A program made the translations under genes and the position numbers. 64,000 bases of DNA from an uncultured Flavobacteriales bacterium (GTDB taxonomy: Bacteria; Bacteroidota; Bacteroidia; Flavobacteriales_D; Crocinitomicaceae), in assembly GCA_937876195.1 (NCBI GenBank), contig CALEIK010000024.1, forward strand, positions 1 through 64,000. Reading direction: 5' to 3'. Positions 1 to 8,825 of this stretch are shown here, one piece after another (position 1 is the first letter of the stretch; each line of letters starts with the position of its first letter). Below the pieces are notes generated by a model. The model searched no databases. It was not told the origin of the DNA and saw nothing but the letters and a program-made list of their open reading frames with translations.

Positions 1-1873
1 ATGTATAAGTTGTTGTCACAGCAGGAGAAACCGATACTTGTCCGTTTACTCCTCCACCTAAATTAATTGTTCCAGAACCAGCACCACTAGTCCATGAATA
101 TGTTGCACCATCATCCGCTGTAACTGGTGCTGCTCCAATCAGAATAGCCGGGTCTCCAGCACAAATAGTTTGGTCTGGACCTGCATCTGCCGTTGCTCCT
201 GGGGGAACTGGAACCGTGATTGAGGTTGAGCAAGAATCTGTTCCGTTCGTGTAAGTTACATAATAGGTTGTAGTCTGCGTTACGTTTTCATTTTGATCGG
301 GGTTATCATCTCCCCCAGGAACGTGCCAATAATCATACACATATGGAGTACAGTCTACAAGTGATGATATTGTCACATTATCGATTCCCCAGTGATCGTT
401 ACCTATTCCTGAACTACCCGTTTGTGCCCAATGAAACAAAGTGTTCGCCGTTTCTGCCCCAGGTGGAATTGTATAACAATATTGATTCCATGCCGTCATT
501 AAAGGGTCATTTCCACCGTTCGGGGAAAAATAATTAATCTGTGTCCAAGTGGCACCACCATTTGTACTGTATTCGAAGTAGACACCTTCGCCTGCTAAAT
601 CAGGACCTTCACAAGGAGAAGCTTGTCCTTGTGTAGAAAAGTCGAGGTAAAAACAAATCTCACCACCGCAAGAGACATCCATAGGCACTGTTTCAATAAC
701 TCTTGGGTGAGGCGCTGAGTTCCCCATCCACATATACGTTCCTCCATCCACAGATGGGTCACACGGATTAGAAAAGTCGGCCGTAATATTCGAGTTCCAA
801 CCGGTACCAGCATCTCCGGCATCAAAGTCGTTGTTCATGACCAAAGTAAACTGACCTTGTCCCGATGCCGTCAATACAATGTCGCCTCCATTACAATCTA
901 ACTCACCAGGGCAAGGACCCGCGGTAGCATTGTATATTGTTCCTGGTGGGATGTTGGGTCCTCCGGAAACAATAGTATTCCCATCTTGATCCACAATATT
1001 GAAGGTGTTTTCTCCCTCCGAAGAACCAGATGTATAAGTTATTGTAATATTTTCGCCTGAACTTGCAGTGAATGATCCTGTACTTCCAGAGCCAGACGCA
1101 GAAAAAGTTCCTTGCGAAACCCCATCAACAAACACTGTTATGTATCCACCATTCCAACCGTCTCCCCAAGAATCAAACATGTTGATTGTATAAGAGCAAC
1201 CACTACCAACTATGGAAAGGTCCACGTTGCATGGTACCGGACATGGAGTGCAAGATCCACCACAATCAATATCCGTTTCATCACCACTTAGTACACCGTC
1301 TGAACAGTGGCATGGCTCTGGACACGTAGGGCCACAATCTACCCCTGTTTCATTACCATCCTGAATACCATTGTTACAATCAGAGCAAGATGGACATGAT
1401 CCACCACAATCAATACCTGTTTCTGACCCATTTTGAATTCCATCCGTACAAGACGAATTGGAAATCCATGTAATAGTTGAGTTGACACAACCAGCCGTAG
1501 TGCCACAGGTTGCACAATCCGAATTATAATGTACGTAATAAGTTCCATTTGCTGGTGCTGTCCAAGAAACTGGAGGACTACCAAAACCAACGACAGGACC
1601 CCCAGGAGTCCCTTGATGAATGGTTACGCATCCAGCAGCAGCACCAGTCGCATTCGACTGATAAGTAACCCCTGCGACCACATTATTGATCGTACTATAT
1701 TCACCGTTATAAGCACAAGTAGTGATTGTGGTAGTTCCAGAAACAGGAGCATTTGCAGATCCAAAGACAGTTCCATTGGTACATTGTGCAAGAATATTTA
1801 CACCATTAAAGCCAATTGCAAGAAACAAAAGAACCGTTAGTGATAATCGTTGAAGTAAAATGGAGTTTTTCAT
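1..1873 (-). CDS. Large secreted Cys-rich/adhesin-like protein, 3' end outside window
   Basis: An open frame runs from an ATG at 1873 to the left edge with no stop, giving 624 visible residues. It starts with a signal peptide (MKNSILLQRLS..., cleavage expected near residue 29). Residues about 142-213 hold three tandem copies of a Cys-rich motif of the form C-x-DG-I-Q-NG-x-ETG-x-DCGG-x-C-x-x-C, common in secreted Bacteroidota proteins. A domain with the DSWGDGWNGG motif follows (about 225-320), then a beta-sandwich-like region (about 340-500) with repeated 'YFEYSTNGG' type strands, and an Ig-like module starts near the edge (DAGPDQTICAGD). Such architecture usually ends in a T9SS sorting domain, but that end lies outside the window. 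Role is inferred as cell-surface or secreted; no enzymatic motif was seen. Confidence 0.85.
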   Translation of the reverse strand, partial: MKNSILLQRLSLTVLLFLAIGFNGVNILAQCTNGTVFGSANAPVSGTTTITTCAYNGEYSTINNVVAGVTYQSNATGAAAGCVTIHQGTPGGPVVGFGSPPVSWTAPANGTYYVHYNSDCATCGTTAGCVNSTITWISNSSCTDGIQNGSETGIDCGGSCPSCSDCNNGIQDGNETGVDCGPTCPEPCHCSDGVLSGDETDIDCGGSCTPCPVPCNVDLSIVGSGCSYTINMFDSWGDGWNGGYITVFVDGVSQGTFSASGSGSTGSFTASSGENITITYTSGSSEGENTFNIVDQDGNTIVSGGPNIPPGTIYNATAGPCPGELDCNGGDIVLTASGQGQFTLVMNNDFDAGDAGTGWNSNITADFSNPCDPSVDGGTYMWMGNSAPHPRVIETVPMDVSCGGEICFYLDFSTQGQASPCEGPDLAGEGVYFEYSTNGGATWTQINYFSPNGGNDPLMTAWNQYCYTIPPGAETANTLFHWAQTGSSGIGNDHWGIDNVTISSLVDCTPYVYDYWHVPGGDDNPDQNENVTQTTTYYVTYTNGTDSCSTSITVPVPPGATADAGPDQTICAGDPAILIGAAPVTADDGATYSWTSGAGSGTINLGGGVNGQVSVSPAVTTTYT

Positions 1874-1918
1874 TTCGTTTATTTGTGTAGTTTTTTAATC
1901 TAGTTGTTGATTGGTGAC

Positions 1919-2395
1919 TTAACGAATAGTTGTTTCAATTTTTTCAAAACTAAATCCGGTCAACGCTTCACCTCTGGTATAGTTTTCATCAATAAATCGC
2001 GAGAAAAGTTTTAGTTGACTATTGTCTGTGTAAACACTACAGTCAGCTGTTTTTTCGGCGTTAGGGGCTAGTTCAATTGTGAATGTGTACTCATCCTCAT
2101 AATTGCACGTTTTACATTCAGCGTTGTAATGCAAAATCATGTGCCATTGTACAGATAAATGGTTTGTCGTTTTATTTGTGAATTTTATAAATACTGATTC
2201 TTGATCGTACCCCATTTCAGGGTCACAATTCACAAATTTATAGTCAATAGAAAAATCATTGTTGGAAAAATATTCTGTCCATTCGGTAGGTTGAATTATT
2301 TTGGTATCAACAAATGGAGTACCTAATTGAGCGTTGCAAGAAATAGTATAGAATGTAATGAACAGACTTAATACAACCAGTTTGTAAAGTTTCAT
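1919..2395 (-). CDS. Small exported protein of unknown function
   Basis: 158 residues. The N-terminus is a hydrophobic export signal with 'YTISC' at residues 16-20, so it could be a lipoprotein with Cys20 lipidated, although the box is not a textbook one. The mature part has no motif I recognise; it contains a short Cys pair (CKTC, about residues 94-97) and looks beta-rich. It lies 45 bp downstream of the large secreted protein's start, on the same strand but upstream in transcription order, so the two could be co-transcribed. No function is assigned. Confidence 0.7.
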   Translation of the reverse strand: MKLYKLVVLSLFITFYTISCNAQLGTPFVDTKIIQPTEWTEYFSNNDFSIDYKFVNCDPEMGYDQESVFIKFTNKTTNHLSVQWHMILHYNAECKTCNYEDEYTFTIELAPNAEKTADCSVYTDNSQLKLFSRFIDENYTRGEALTGFSFEKIETTIR

Positions 2396-2674
2396 AATTA
2401 GCGTAGCGATTGATTGTTTTTAATAACTTGTTTTAAAGACTCAAAGTTAAGAATAACGTTGCCTTTAAGTGTAATTTTTAAATGGATTACTTCGGTAAAT
2501 TACCTGGTAATTGAATATTTAAGACTTTCCAGTGAGCAAATTACTACTGTGAACGAACATTTTCCGGGACACTATACCGATTAAATTTGCCTAACTACTT
2601 GTTAAATAAGTAAATAGAGGTAGGTTATTCACAAAATAATCACTATGAGTTAAAAAACTCTTTTTTAATGGAGA

Positions 2675-3667
2675 TTAGTGAGAAGCTCTTGCTTGAAATT
2701 CGCAATTGAGTAAAAAATGCTCCCCTGGAGTTTTCGACTCCTTTAATCGCTCGTAAAGACGATCTACCGATTTTAATCCAATATCTAGAACTGGCAGTCT
2801 AAGCGCACTAATAGGGGGATTCATGTACTCGAATGAATCGCTGTCATCAAAGGAAATAAGTCGTACATTTTTAGGGATTTCTACATTGAATTTTTTTAAT
2901 GCAGCTAGTACAGGAAGTGTACACTTGTTGTTTAATGTCAAAAAAGAATCTGCTCCGTTATCCAACTCCTTCTTAATCAAAAGATCGATGGATTTTTGAT
3001 CATTGGGCAATTCAATGACTGAAAAGGCAATACTGTCTTTACCACAACCATTTTTGGTGCCTTCAATACGATCTTGAATCGTAGAAACATCGGAAGGGAA
3101 GGGTGCCAACGCGACAAGCTTTTTTGGTTTTTTTGAAAACAGGCGTATAATATTCTCGGCTTCAACTAGATTATTTATCCCAACGAAGTCGGCATTTTCA
3201 TCACCTGGTCGATCTGCAAACACCACTGGAATGTGTGTCGCTATTAGAATTGGAATCAGTGCATGAATGTCATTGCTTGGCGCGATGATCATTCCGTCGA
3301 TACTGCGTTGTATTAACTCAGTCATTAATACCTTTTCTAACTCCTTGTCATCATTAGTGTTTACAATGAATGTATTATACCCTGCAGCATACAACTTCTC
3401 TTGAATACCTTTGCTCATTTCCGCATAAAAGGGGTTCGAAATATCAGGTAAAACAAGTCCAATGGTGTTTGTTTCGCCATGTCTCAAGCTCTTTGCAAAA
3501 AAGTTTGGCACATACAACAATTCCTTTGCTTTCTCTTTGATCAAGCGTTGCTTTTCCTTGCTGATATTAAATTGATCCCCTTTTCCATTTAGAACAAAGG
3601 AAACCGTGGCTTTAGAAACATCTAATGCTTTTGCGATATCACTCAGGGAAGTACGTTTCTCTTTCAT
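2675..3667 (-). CDS. LacI-family transcriptional regulator
   Basis: 330 residues, full length for the family. Residues 6-55 form the LacI helix-turn-helix and hinge (SLSDIAKALDVSKATVSFVLNG), with the hinge-side 'YVPNFFAKSLR'. Residues from about 60 are a periplasmic-binding-protein-like sensor domain, beginning 'TIGLVLPDISNPFYAEMSKG', which is typical. No sugar transport or catabolic gene sits beside it, so its ligand and targets cannot be read from context. A perfect 6-bp inverted repeat just upstream (3693-3709) could be an autoregulatory site. The gene is bounded by about 280 bp of non-coding DNA downstream. Confidence 0.93.
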   Translation of the reverse strand: MKEKRTSLSDIAKALDVSKATVSFVLNGKGDQFNISKEKQRLIKEKAKELLYVPNFFAKSLRHGETNTIGLVLPDISNPFYAEMSKGIQEKLYAAGYNTFIVNTNDDKELEKVLMTELIQRSIDGMIIAPSNDIHALIPILIATHIPVVFADRPGDENADFVGINNLVEAENIIRLFSKKPKKLVALAPFPSDVSTIQDRIEGTKNGCGKDSIAFSVIELPNDQKSIDLLIKKELDNGADSFLTLNNKCTLPVLAALKKFNVEIPKNVRLISFDDSDSFEYMNPPISALRLPVLDIGLKSVDRLYERLKESKTPGEHFLLNCEFQARASH

Positions 3668-3692
3668 TAATCAATAGGTTGATCGTTCTAAA

Positions 3693-3709
3693 TATAGTAA
3701 AAAACTATA
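3693..3709. promoter_or_regulatory. Inverted repeat upstream of the LacI-type gene
   Basis: TATAGT-AAAAA-ACTATA, a perfect 6-bp inverted repeat with a 5-nt spacer, 26-42 bp upstream of the regulator's start codon. A TATATTTA sequence resembling the Bacteroidota -7 element overlaps it on the minus strand. It lacks the central CG of classical LacI-family operators, so the operator role is only a guess. Confidence 0.3.
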
Positions 3710-3758
3710 AAAAGGGGGCCATTAGTTGAAGAATGACGCTATCGCACACTTGTTTCGC

Positions 3759-4562
3759 CTATGGTAATCTAGAAATCATTTGTTGGTACTCGGATTTATA
3801 GTCCTTTCTTCCTTGGCAGGCTAAACCGATTGCAGCTTCATGGAAGTGTTCAATGCGATTTCCTGGATCTGGATGCGTACTTAAAAATTCGGGAACATCT
3901 GAGCCACCAGCATCTTCAATTTTTTGAAAAAACCCTGCTCCTCCATCGGCATTGTAATCTGTACCACATAAATATTCAACTGATTTTTGATCAGCTTCCG
4001 TCTCATGTTTTCGGGAGAATTTAAGTCCCACTAATTGGCTCGTTAAACTTGCCAAAGCTACTCGGTCTCCAGCAATTACTTGTAACAAGAACTCAACACC
4101 AAACATACTTGTCATTTGACGAGTAGAGTGACGCATATCTGCATGTGCTATTTCATGTGCGAGCACTCCTGCAAATTGATCCTCGGAGTCCAAATACTTT
4201 AAAATCCCAGTATAGATATAAATATAACCACCCGGTGTACAAAACGCATTTAGAGTGTTGTCGTCATGGATAACACGTAATCGCCATTGAAAATCATCTT
4301 TGTAATCAACCCCTCCGGCATTCAATATTTTGTCGCGTACTTTATTGACATACGTATAAACCTCTTTGTATTGGGTAGAGTCCAGTACAGGAAATTCAGC
4401 AGGGTTTCCGTCAATTTCGCTAGCAACTTGTGCACCTAATTCTTTGTCCTGTTCAACGGTAAATAGGTTTACTCCTTTTCCCTTGTTTTTTTCATTGATT
4501 ACGCCACAAGCTGAAATAATAAGTCCCGCTAATCCAATGATTATAAAATTGTAGAATTTCAT
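3759..4562 (-). CDS. M48-family metalloprotease, lipoprotein
   Basis: 267 residues. A lipoprotein signal ends at 'LIISACG' (Cys19), so the enzyme is probably anchored in the cell envelope. The zinc site is HEIAH at residues 136-140, with the downstream 'KHETEAD' supplying the third ligand, as in the M48 (BepA/YggG/Oma1-like) peptidases. The family degrades or refolds misassembled envelope proteins; the exact substrate here is unknown. It is the last gene of a likely operon rpoN - PAP2-like - M48, starting 27 bp after the membrane protein. Confidence 0.93.
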   Translation of the reverse strand: MKFYNFIIIGLAGLIISACGVINEKNKGKGVNLFTVEQDKELGAQVASEIDGNPAEFPVLDSTQYKEVYTYVNKVRDKILNAGGVDYKDDFQWRLRVIHDDNTLNAFCTPGGYIYIYTGILKYLDSEDQFAGVLAHEIAHADMRHSTRQMTSMFGVEFLLQVIAGDRVALASLTSQLVGLKFSRKHETEADQKSVEYLCGTDYNADGGAGFFQKIEDAGGSDVPEFLSTHPDPGNRIEHFHEAAIGLACQGRKDYKSEYQQMISRLP

Positions 4563-4589
4563 GTTTAATGTGATTTTTAACTATTAAAA

Positions 4590-5234
4590 TTAATAGAAAT
4601 AGTTGATGCCAAAGGTAATGAAACTTCCAATCATCCAGCCAATAATTAATTCTGAAAATGTATGCTTGTTTAAATACAATCGTGCAGACATAATAAGACC
4701 AGAAAGTAGAAGCGCAAGTGTAAATACCCATAGCTGATATTCTGTCTGAGTAAGTAGGTAAGCCAATACAAATCCGGTCAGTATTCCAGCGGCACCGGCA
4801 TGAATACTTATTTTTTTCCAGCGATTTACAATTAGATATATCGCCGTTACGACAACACCTGAGAGTGGAAGTGCAAAAATGAATTTTGGAATGGTGACCT
4901 GATCTGATTTCACAATGAACATGATATATAAAACTAGGCAGTACAACATCATTACTACAATGGGTGCTGTTCGTTCTGTTTTATCATCCATTTGTACGGA
5001 GGAGATTATTCCAGATCTTTTTAGGAGCAAAAACGAAACCCCTGGAGCGAGAATACAGAAAATTCCAAACATGGTTAATAGGGCAGTTTTGAATTGCAGT
5101 GGCTGCCAAAAAAGATTGTCGTAATTGAATAAATAATCCTGATTTGAAGGAACGAACATGACCAAAAGCAACGCGTAGATTGGCATAAAGAGCGGCATGA
5201 ATACCCAAGAAATAACCTGTGCAAATGTCCTCAT
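4590..5234 (-). CDS. PAP2-like multi-pass membrane protein
   Basis: 214 residues with about six hydrophobic segments. The C-terminal 'ARLYLNKHTFSELIIG' resembles the third motif of PAP2 phosphatases (SRxxxxxHxxxDxxxG), but Glu replaces the usual Asp and the first two PAP2 signature motifs are not evident. It may be a catalytically altered relative or only share the fold. Its ATG overlaps the rpoN stop by one base (TAATG), so translation is probably coupled. Function is otherwise unknown; a lipid-linked substrate would be the family expectation. Confidence 0.75.
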   Translation of the reverse strand: MRTFAQVISWVFMPLFMPIYALLLVMFVPSNQDYLFNYDNLFWQPLQFKTALLTMFGIFCILAPGVSFLLLKRSGIISSVQMDDKTERTAPIVVMMLYCLVLYIMFIVKSDQVTIPKFIFALPLSGVVVTAIYLIVNRWKKISIHAGAAGILTGFVLAYLLTQTEYQLWVFTLALLLSGLIMSARLYLNKHTFSELIIGWMIGSFITFGINYFY

Positions 5235-6679
5235 TAAAGTTCTTTTCGCAGTCTTGCTACGGGGATGTTTAATTGTTCACGGTATTTTGCGACGGTTCTA
5301 CGTGCAATATTGTACCCTTTTTCCTTTAACAGGGTAGTTAATTTTTCGTCGGTTAATGGTTTTCTCTTTTCTTCTCCTTCAATCGCCTCGGATAAGATTT
5401 TCTTTACCTGACGCGTAGAGACTTCTTCACCTGAATCGGTGGACATGGACTCAGAAAAGAAAAATTTCAATGGAATGACACCATATGCCGTTTGAACATG
5501 TTTGCTATTTGCCACACGAGAAATTGTTGAAATATCGAGATTTACGATTTCTGCGATGTCTTTTAAAATCATTGGTTTCAACATGGTTTCATCGCCAGTT
5601 TCGAAATAAGCTTGTTGGTATTTCATTATGGCGTCCATGGTCAACAAGAGCGTATTTTGCCGTTGCTTAATTGCATCGATGAACCACTTCGCACTGTCCA
5701 ATTTTTGTTTTACGAACGTTACAGCCTCCTTGTCAGATTTTGTTGTCTTCGCACCTTCAGCATAGCTTTTTAGCATGTTTTTATAGGCATGACTTACCTT
5801 TAGTTCAGGTGCATTTCGGCCATTGATGGTAAGGTGTAATTTCCCTTCTGTTTCAGTCACTAAGAAATCTGGAACAATGTGCTGATAGTTTCCTGTGGAT
5901 TCCTTCATTGATCCACCAGGTTTTGGGTTTAATTTGATGATTTCATCAATCGCATCCTTCAGGTCATTATCATCGATTTCGAGCTTTTTCTTGATGCGGT
6001 CGTAATGTTTCTTCGTGAATTCTTCAAAGTAATCCTCTAAGATTTTACGAGCAGTATAACGGGAGATATTTCCGTCCTGTCTACGTTTAATCTGAAGTAA
6101 TAAACATTCACGCAAATCACGTGCTCCAATTCCTGCAGGATCTAGATCTTGAATAAGTCGTAACACAACTTCTATTTCTTCTTCTGTCGTGGATACATTT
6201 GCAGAAAAAGCTAAATCATCCACGATGGATTCGGTATCTCGGTTCAGATAGCCAGAGTCATCAAGGTTTCCAATCAATGTTTCGGCGATTACAAATTCCT
6301 TATCCGTTAAATTTAGCATGTGCAACTGACTAGACAAACGTTCTTGAAAAGATTCATCTCCCGAGTAGGGCATTGATTTTTCCTCGTCGTCTTTGCTCGT
6401 GTTGTTTACCTGCGTTTTATAATTATCATCATCGCTGATGTAATCCGAAATGTCAAATTCATCTTCTGAACTATCTTTTTCATCAAATTCATCCTCTTGG
6501 TCATCCAACTCATCTTCATCTTTGTCCTCACCTTCTTCCAATGCTGGATTATCTTCAATTTCTTGCTTGATGCGTTGATCTAATTCCATGGTAGGAACTT
6601 CCAACAACTTCATCAATTGAATTTGCTGAGGTGAGAGTCGTTGCTCTAACTTAAACGATAAATTTTGTTTTAATGCCAT
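5234..6679 (-). CDS. rpoN: RNA polymerase sigma-54 factor
   Basis: 481 residues. Region I is at the N-terminus (QNLSFKLEQRLSPQQIQLMKLL, with the Gln/Leu-rich pattern bound by activators), followed by a very acidic region II (about 45-110), the core-binding region III, and the RpoN box near residues 461-470 (ARRTVAKYRE) that reads the -24 element. Sigma-54 needs AAA+ activators, none of which is in this window. It leads the apparent operon with the PAP2-like and M48 genes. Full length and all regions are intact, so I consider it functional. Confidence 0.97.
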   Translation of the reverse strand: MALKQNLSFKLEQRLSPQQIQLMKLLEVPTMELDQRIKQEIEDNPALEEGEDKDEDELDDQEDEFDEKDSSEDEFDISDYISDDDNYKTQVNNTSKDDEEKSMPYSGDESFQERLSSQLHMLNLTDKEFVIAETLIGNLDDSGYLNRDTESIVDDLAFSANVSTTEEEIEVVLRLIQDLDPAGIGARDLRECLLLQIKRRQDGNISRYTARKILEDYFEEFTKKHYDRIKKKLEIDDNDLKDAIDEIIKLNPKPGGSMKESTGNYQHIVPDFLVTETEGKLHLTINGRNAPELKVSHAYKNMLKSYAEGAKTTKSDKEAVTFVKQKLDSAKWFIDAIKQRQNTLLLTMDAIMKYQQAYFETGDETMLKPMILKDIAEIVNLDISTISRVANSKHVQTAYGVIPLKFFFSESMSTDSGEEVSTRQVKKILSEAIEGEEKRKPLTDEKLTTLLKEKGYNIARRTVAKYREQLNIPVARLRKEL

Positions 6680-6687
6680 ATTACTTT

Positions 6688-6720
6688 AAGTTCAAAGTTG
6701 TAGAAGTTCAAAGTTCAAAG
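6688..6720. repeat. GTTCAAAG repeat array (left arm)
   Basis: Three copies of AGTTCAAAG lie in the 70-bp gap between rpoN and the four-helix-bundle gene. The complementary unit CTTTGAAC is repeated on the far side of that gene (7195-7282), so the two arrays form inverted flanks. Confidence 0.7.
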
Positions 6721-6748
6721 TAAGGTGAAACAAACTTAATAAGTTGAA

Positions 6749-7135
6749 TTAACTGTATTTTTGACCTTTAAATTCTGATGCCTTTATACTTTTTATTAAA
6801 CCATAAATAGTACGTGAAATTTCTTCCGCTTTAGATTTAAAATCTTCGAATTCTGATTCAGTAATTAAACTTAAATCATATGCTCGATAAATCTGAGAAC
6901 GACATTCTCCCGCACTTGCTTTTGCTATCCAAAGATACTGTAAAAATTCTTTATTCCCACCGCGTTCATATCCTTCAGCGATATTGTCCATCACACTTCC
7001 AGACGCACGGATGATTTGATTGTTAATCACATCAAAATATGACTTTGGTTTTTCGGTGAATTTAAGATAGATTTCCTTTGAAAAAGTACGACTTAATTGC
7101 CATGCTTTTATATCTTCAAAACGTGTAAAGTTCAT
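6749..7135 (-). CDS. Four-helix-bundle protein, S23/IVP-like
   Basis: 128 residues. The pattern 'FEDIKAWQLSRTFSKEIY', then 'ASGSVMDNIAEGYERG' and 'FLQYLWIAKASAGECRSQIY', is the signature of the four-helix-bundle family related to the proteins encoded in 23S rRNA intervening sequences. Relatives with the same fold (Avd) serve diversity-generating retroelements, but no reverse transcriptase is nearby. Family members are very common in Bacteroidota and their role is unclear; nucleic acid binding is suspected from the positive surface of Avd. It stands alone between rpoN and asnS, flanked by inverted GTTCAAAG repeats. Confidence 0.9.
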   Translation of the reverse strand: MNFTRFEDIKAWQLSRTFSKEIYLKFTEKPKSYFDVINNQIIRASGSVMDNIAEGYERGGNKEFLQYLWIAKASAGECRSQIYRAYDLSLITESEFEDFKSKAEEISRTIYGLIKSIKASEFKGQKYS

Positions 7136-7194
7136 TTCAATAGTAGTTAGAATTCTAAATTAAGATACAAAAAAAACGAATAGAGTTATCTATT

Positions 7195-7282
7195 TCTTTG
7201 AACTTTTCCTGCCTGTCGGCAGACAGGGAACCTGTTGAACTTTGAACTCTTTGAACCTTGAACTTCTAATACTTTGAACTCC
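7195..7282. repeat. CTTTGAAC repeat array (right arm)
   Basis: About six copies of (C)TTTGAAC, in the opposite orientation to the array at 6688-6720, occupy the gap between asnS and the four-helix-bundle gene. A 20-bp palindromic element is embedded in it (7208-7227). The last copy ends two bases before the asnS stop codon. Confidence 0.7.
7208..7227. repeat. Dispersed palindromic 20-mer, copy 1
   Basis: CCTGCCTGTCGGCAGACAGG. The inner part folds as a stem of CCTGTC/GACAGG with a four-base loop. The exact reverse complement occurs at 52543-52562, 45 kb away, so this is a dispersed element rather than a chance palindrome. Confidence 0.75.
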
Positions 7283-7284
7283 AC

Positions 7285-8724
7285 TTAAAATTCTGCGTTC
7301 ATCGGTGTTCTTGGGAAAGGAATAACATCGCGGATATTTGTCATCCCAGTTACGAACATGATCATGCGCTCAAATCCCAAACCGAAACCTGCGTGTGGAG
7401 CTGTACCAAATCTTCGGGTGTCCAAATACCAATTCAATTCTTCCTCGTGAATATTGAAATCGGCCATTTTGGATTTTAAAACATCCAAGCGCTCTTCACG
7501 TTGTGAACCGCCCACAATTTCACCTATCCCCGGAAATAAGACATCCATTGCCGCAACCGTTTTTCCATCGTCGTTCTGACGCATGTAAAACGCCTTTATT
7601 TTTGCTGGATAATCAGTTAGAATAACGGGACATTTAAATTCCTTCTCTACCAAATAACGTTCGTGCTCACTTTGTAAATCAATTCCCCATTCCACATCGT
7701 ATTGGAACTTGCCTTTTTTGTAGGGTTTTGAATTGCGTAAGACTTCAATTGCTTCAGTGTATGTCAATCGTTTGAAATCGTTTTCGACAACAAATTTCAA
7801 GCGCTCAATCAAGCTCAGTTCGTTGCGTTCGGCTTCTGGTTTTGATTTTTGCTCCTGCTCTTCACGATCGTTCAAGAAATGTAGATCGTCTTTACAATTA
7901 GTAAGTACGTAATTTGCAATGTATTTCAAGAAATCTTCGGTCAAGTTCATGTTGTCCGTCAAGTCGTTGAAAGCAACTTCAGGTTCAATCATCCAAAATT
8001 CGGCGAGGTGACGAGAAGTATTTGAATTCTCAGCTCTGAACGTTGGTCCGAAAGTATAGACCTGTCCCAATGCCATAGCGCCCAACTCCGCTTCCAATTG
8101 TCCAGAAACTGTTAGGTTCACGCCTTTTCCAAAGAAGTCTTGTTTGTAATCAACCGCTCCATCCTCAGTAAGTGGTGGATTAATAGGATCTAAATTCGTT
8201 ACGCGAAACATTTCACCTGCACCTTCTGCATCGGAACCAGTAATGATAGGTGTGTGTAAATAGAAAAATCCATTGTCGTTGAAATACTTGTGGATAGCGA
8301 AAGCTACAGCGTGACGAATACGAAATACAGCTCCAAACGTGTTTGTTCTGAAACGCAAGTGGGCTTGCTCACGCAAAAACTCCATGCTGTGTTTCTTGGG
8401 TTGCATAACCGTTTTTTGCACTTCATCAGGATTGGCATCACCAAGAATGGTCACAGATTCCACCTCTATTTCAATTGCTTGGCCTGCACCTTGAGATTCA
8501 ACGAGCTGACCTTTGACTTCAACTGCTGCACCTGTCGTAATGCGCTTTAGTAACTTCTCATCGAAACTTTCAAAATCAACAACTGCCTGTATATTTTTAA
8601 TTGTCGAACCGTCATTCACCTGAACAAAACGATTACTGCGAAATGCTCTTACCCATCCTTTCACCAATACGGCGTTTCCTACAACACCTGTCGCAAGTAT
8701 TTCTACAATTTTTTCTCTTTTCAT
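7285..8724 (-). CDS. asnS: Asparaginyl-tRNA synthetase
   Basis: 479 residues, the usual length. An OB-fold anticodon-binding domain occupies about residues 1-110 (VLVKGWVRAFRSNRFVQVNDG), followed by a class II catalytic core with motif 2 'TFRAENSNTSRHLAEFWMIEPE' in shortened form around residues 225-245, and motif 3 'GFGLGFERMIMFVTG' near the C-terminus. The ending 'NIRDVIPFPRTP' is typical of AsnRS rather than AspRS. It charges tRNA-Asn with asparagine in the cytoplasm. About 100 bp of GAATTAAGAG-rich sequence separates it from pth. Confidence 0.97.
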   Translation of the reverse strand: MKREKIVEILATGVVGNAVLVKGWVRAFRSNRFVQVNDGSTIKNIQAVVDFESFDEKLLKRITTGAAVEVKGQLVESQGAGQAIEIEVESVTILGDANPDEVQKTVMQPKKHSMEFLREQAHLRFRTNTFGAVFRIRHAVAFAIHKYFNDNGFFYLHTPIITGSDAEGAGEMFRVTNLDPINPPLTEDGAVDYKQDFFGKGVNLTVSGQLEAELGAMALGQVYTFGPTFRAENSNTSRHLAEFWMIEPEVAFNDLTDNMNLTEDFLKYIANYVLTNCKDDLHFLNDREEQEQKSKPEAERNELSLIERLKFVVENDFKRLTYTEAIEVLRNSKPYKKGKFQYDVEWGIDLQSEHERYLVEKEFKCPVILTDYPAKIKAFYMRQNDDGKTVAAMDVLFPGIGEIVGGSQREERLDVLKSKMADFNIHEEELNWYLDTRRFGTAPHAGFGLGFERMIMFVTGMTNIRDVIPFPRTPMNAEF

Positions 8725-8825
8725 GCTTTTAGCTATAAATCAGTGGGCAAAGATAAATATAATTAGAGATTATGAATGGTGAATTAAGAGTGAAGAATTA
8801 AGAGTTAAAAATTGAGAATTACAAT

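Noticed and set aside
8770..8825. GAATTAAGAG-type runs between pth and asnS (and GAATTACGAATT near 46379) as regulatory repeats
   Set aside because: They are short, AT-rich and irregular, and give no clear structure or palindrome.
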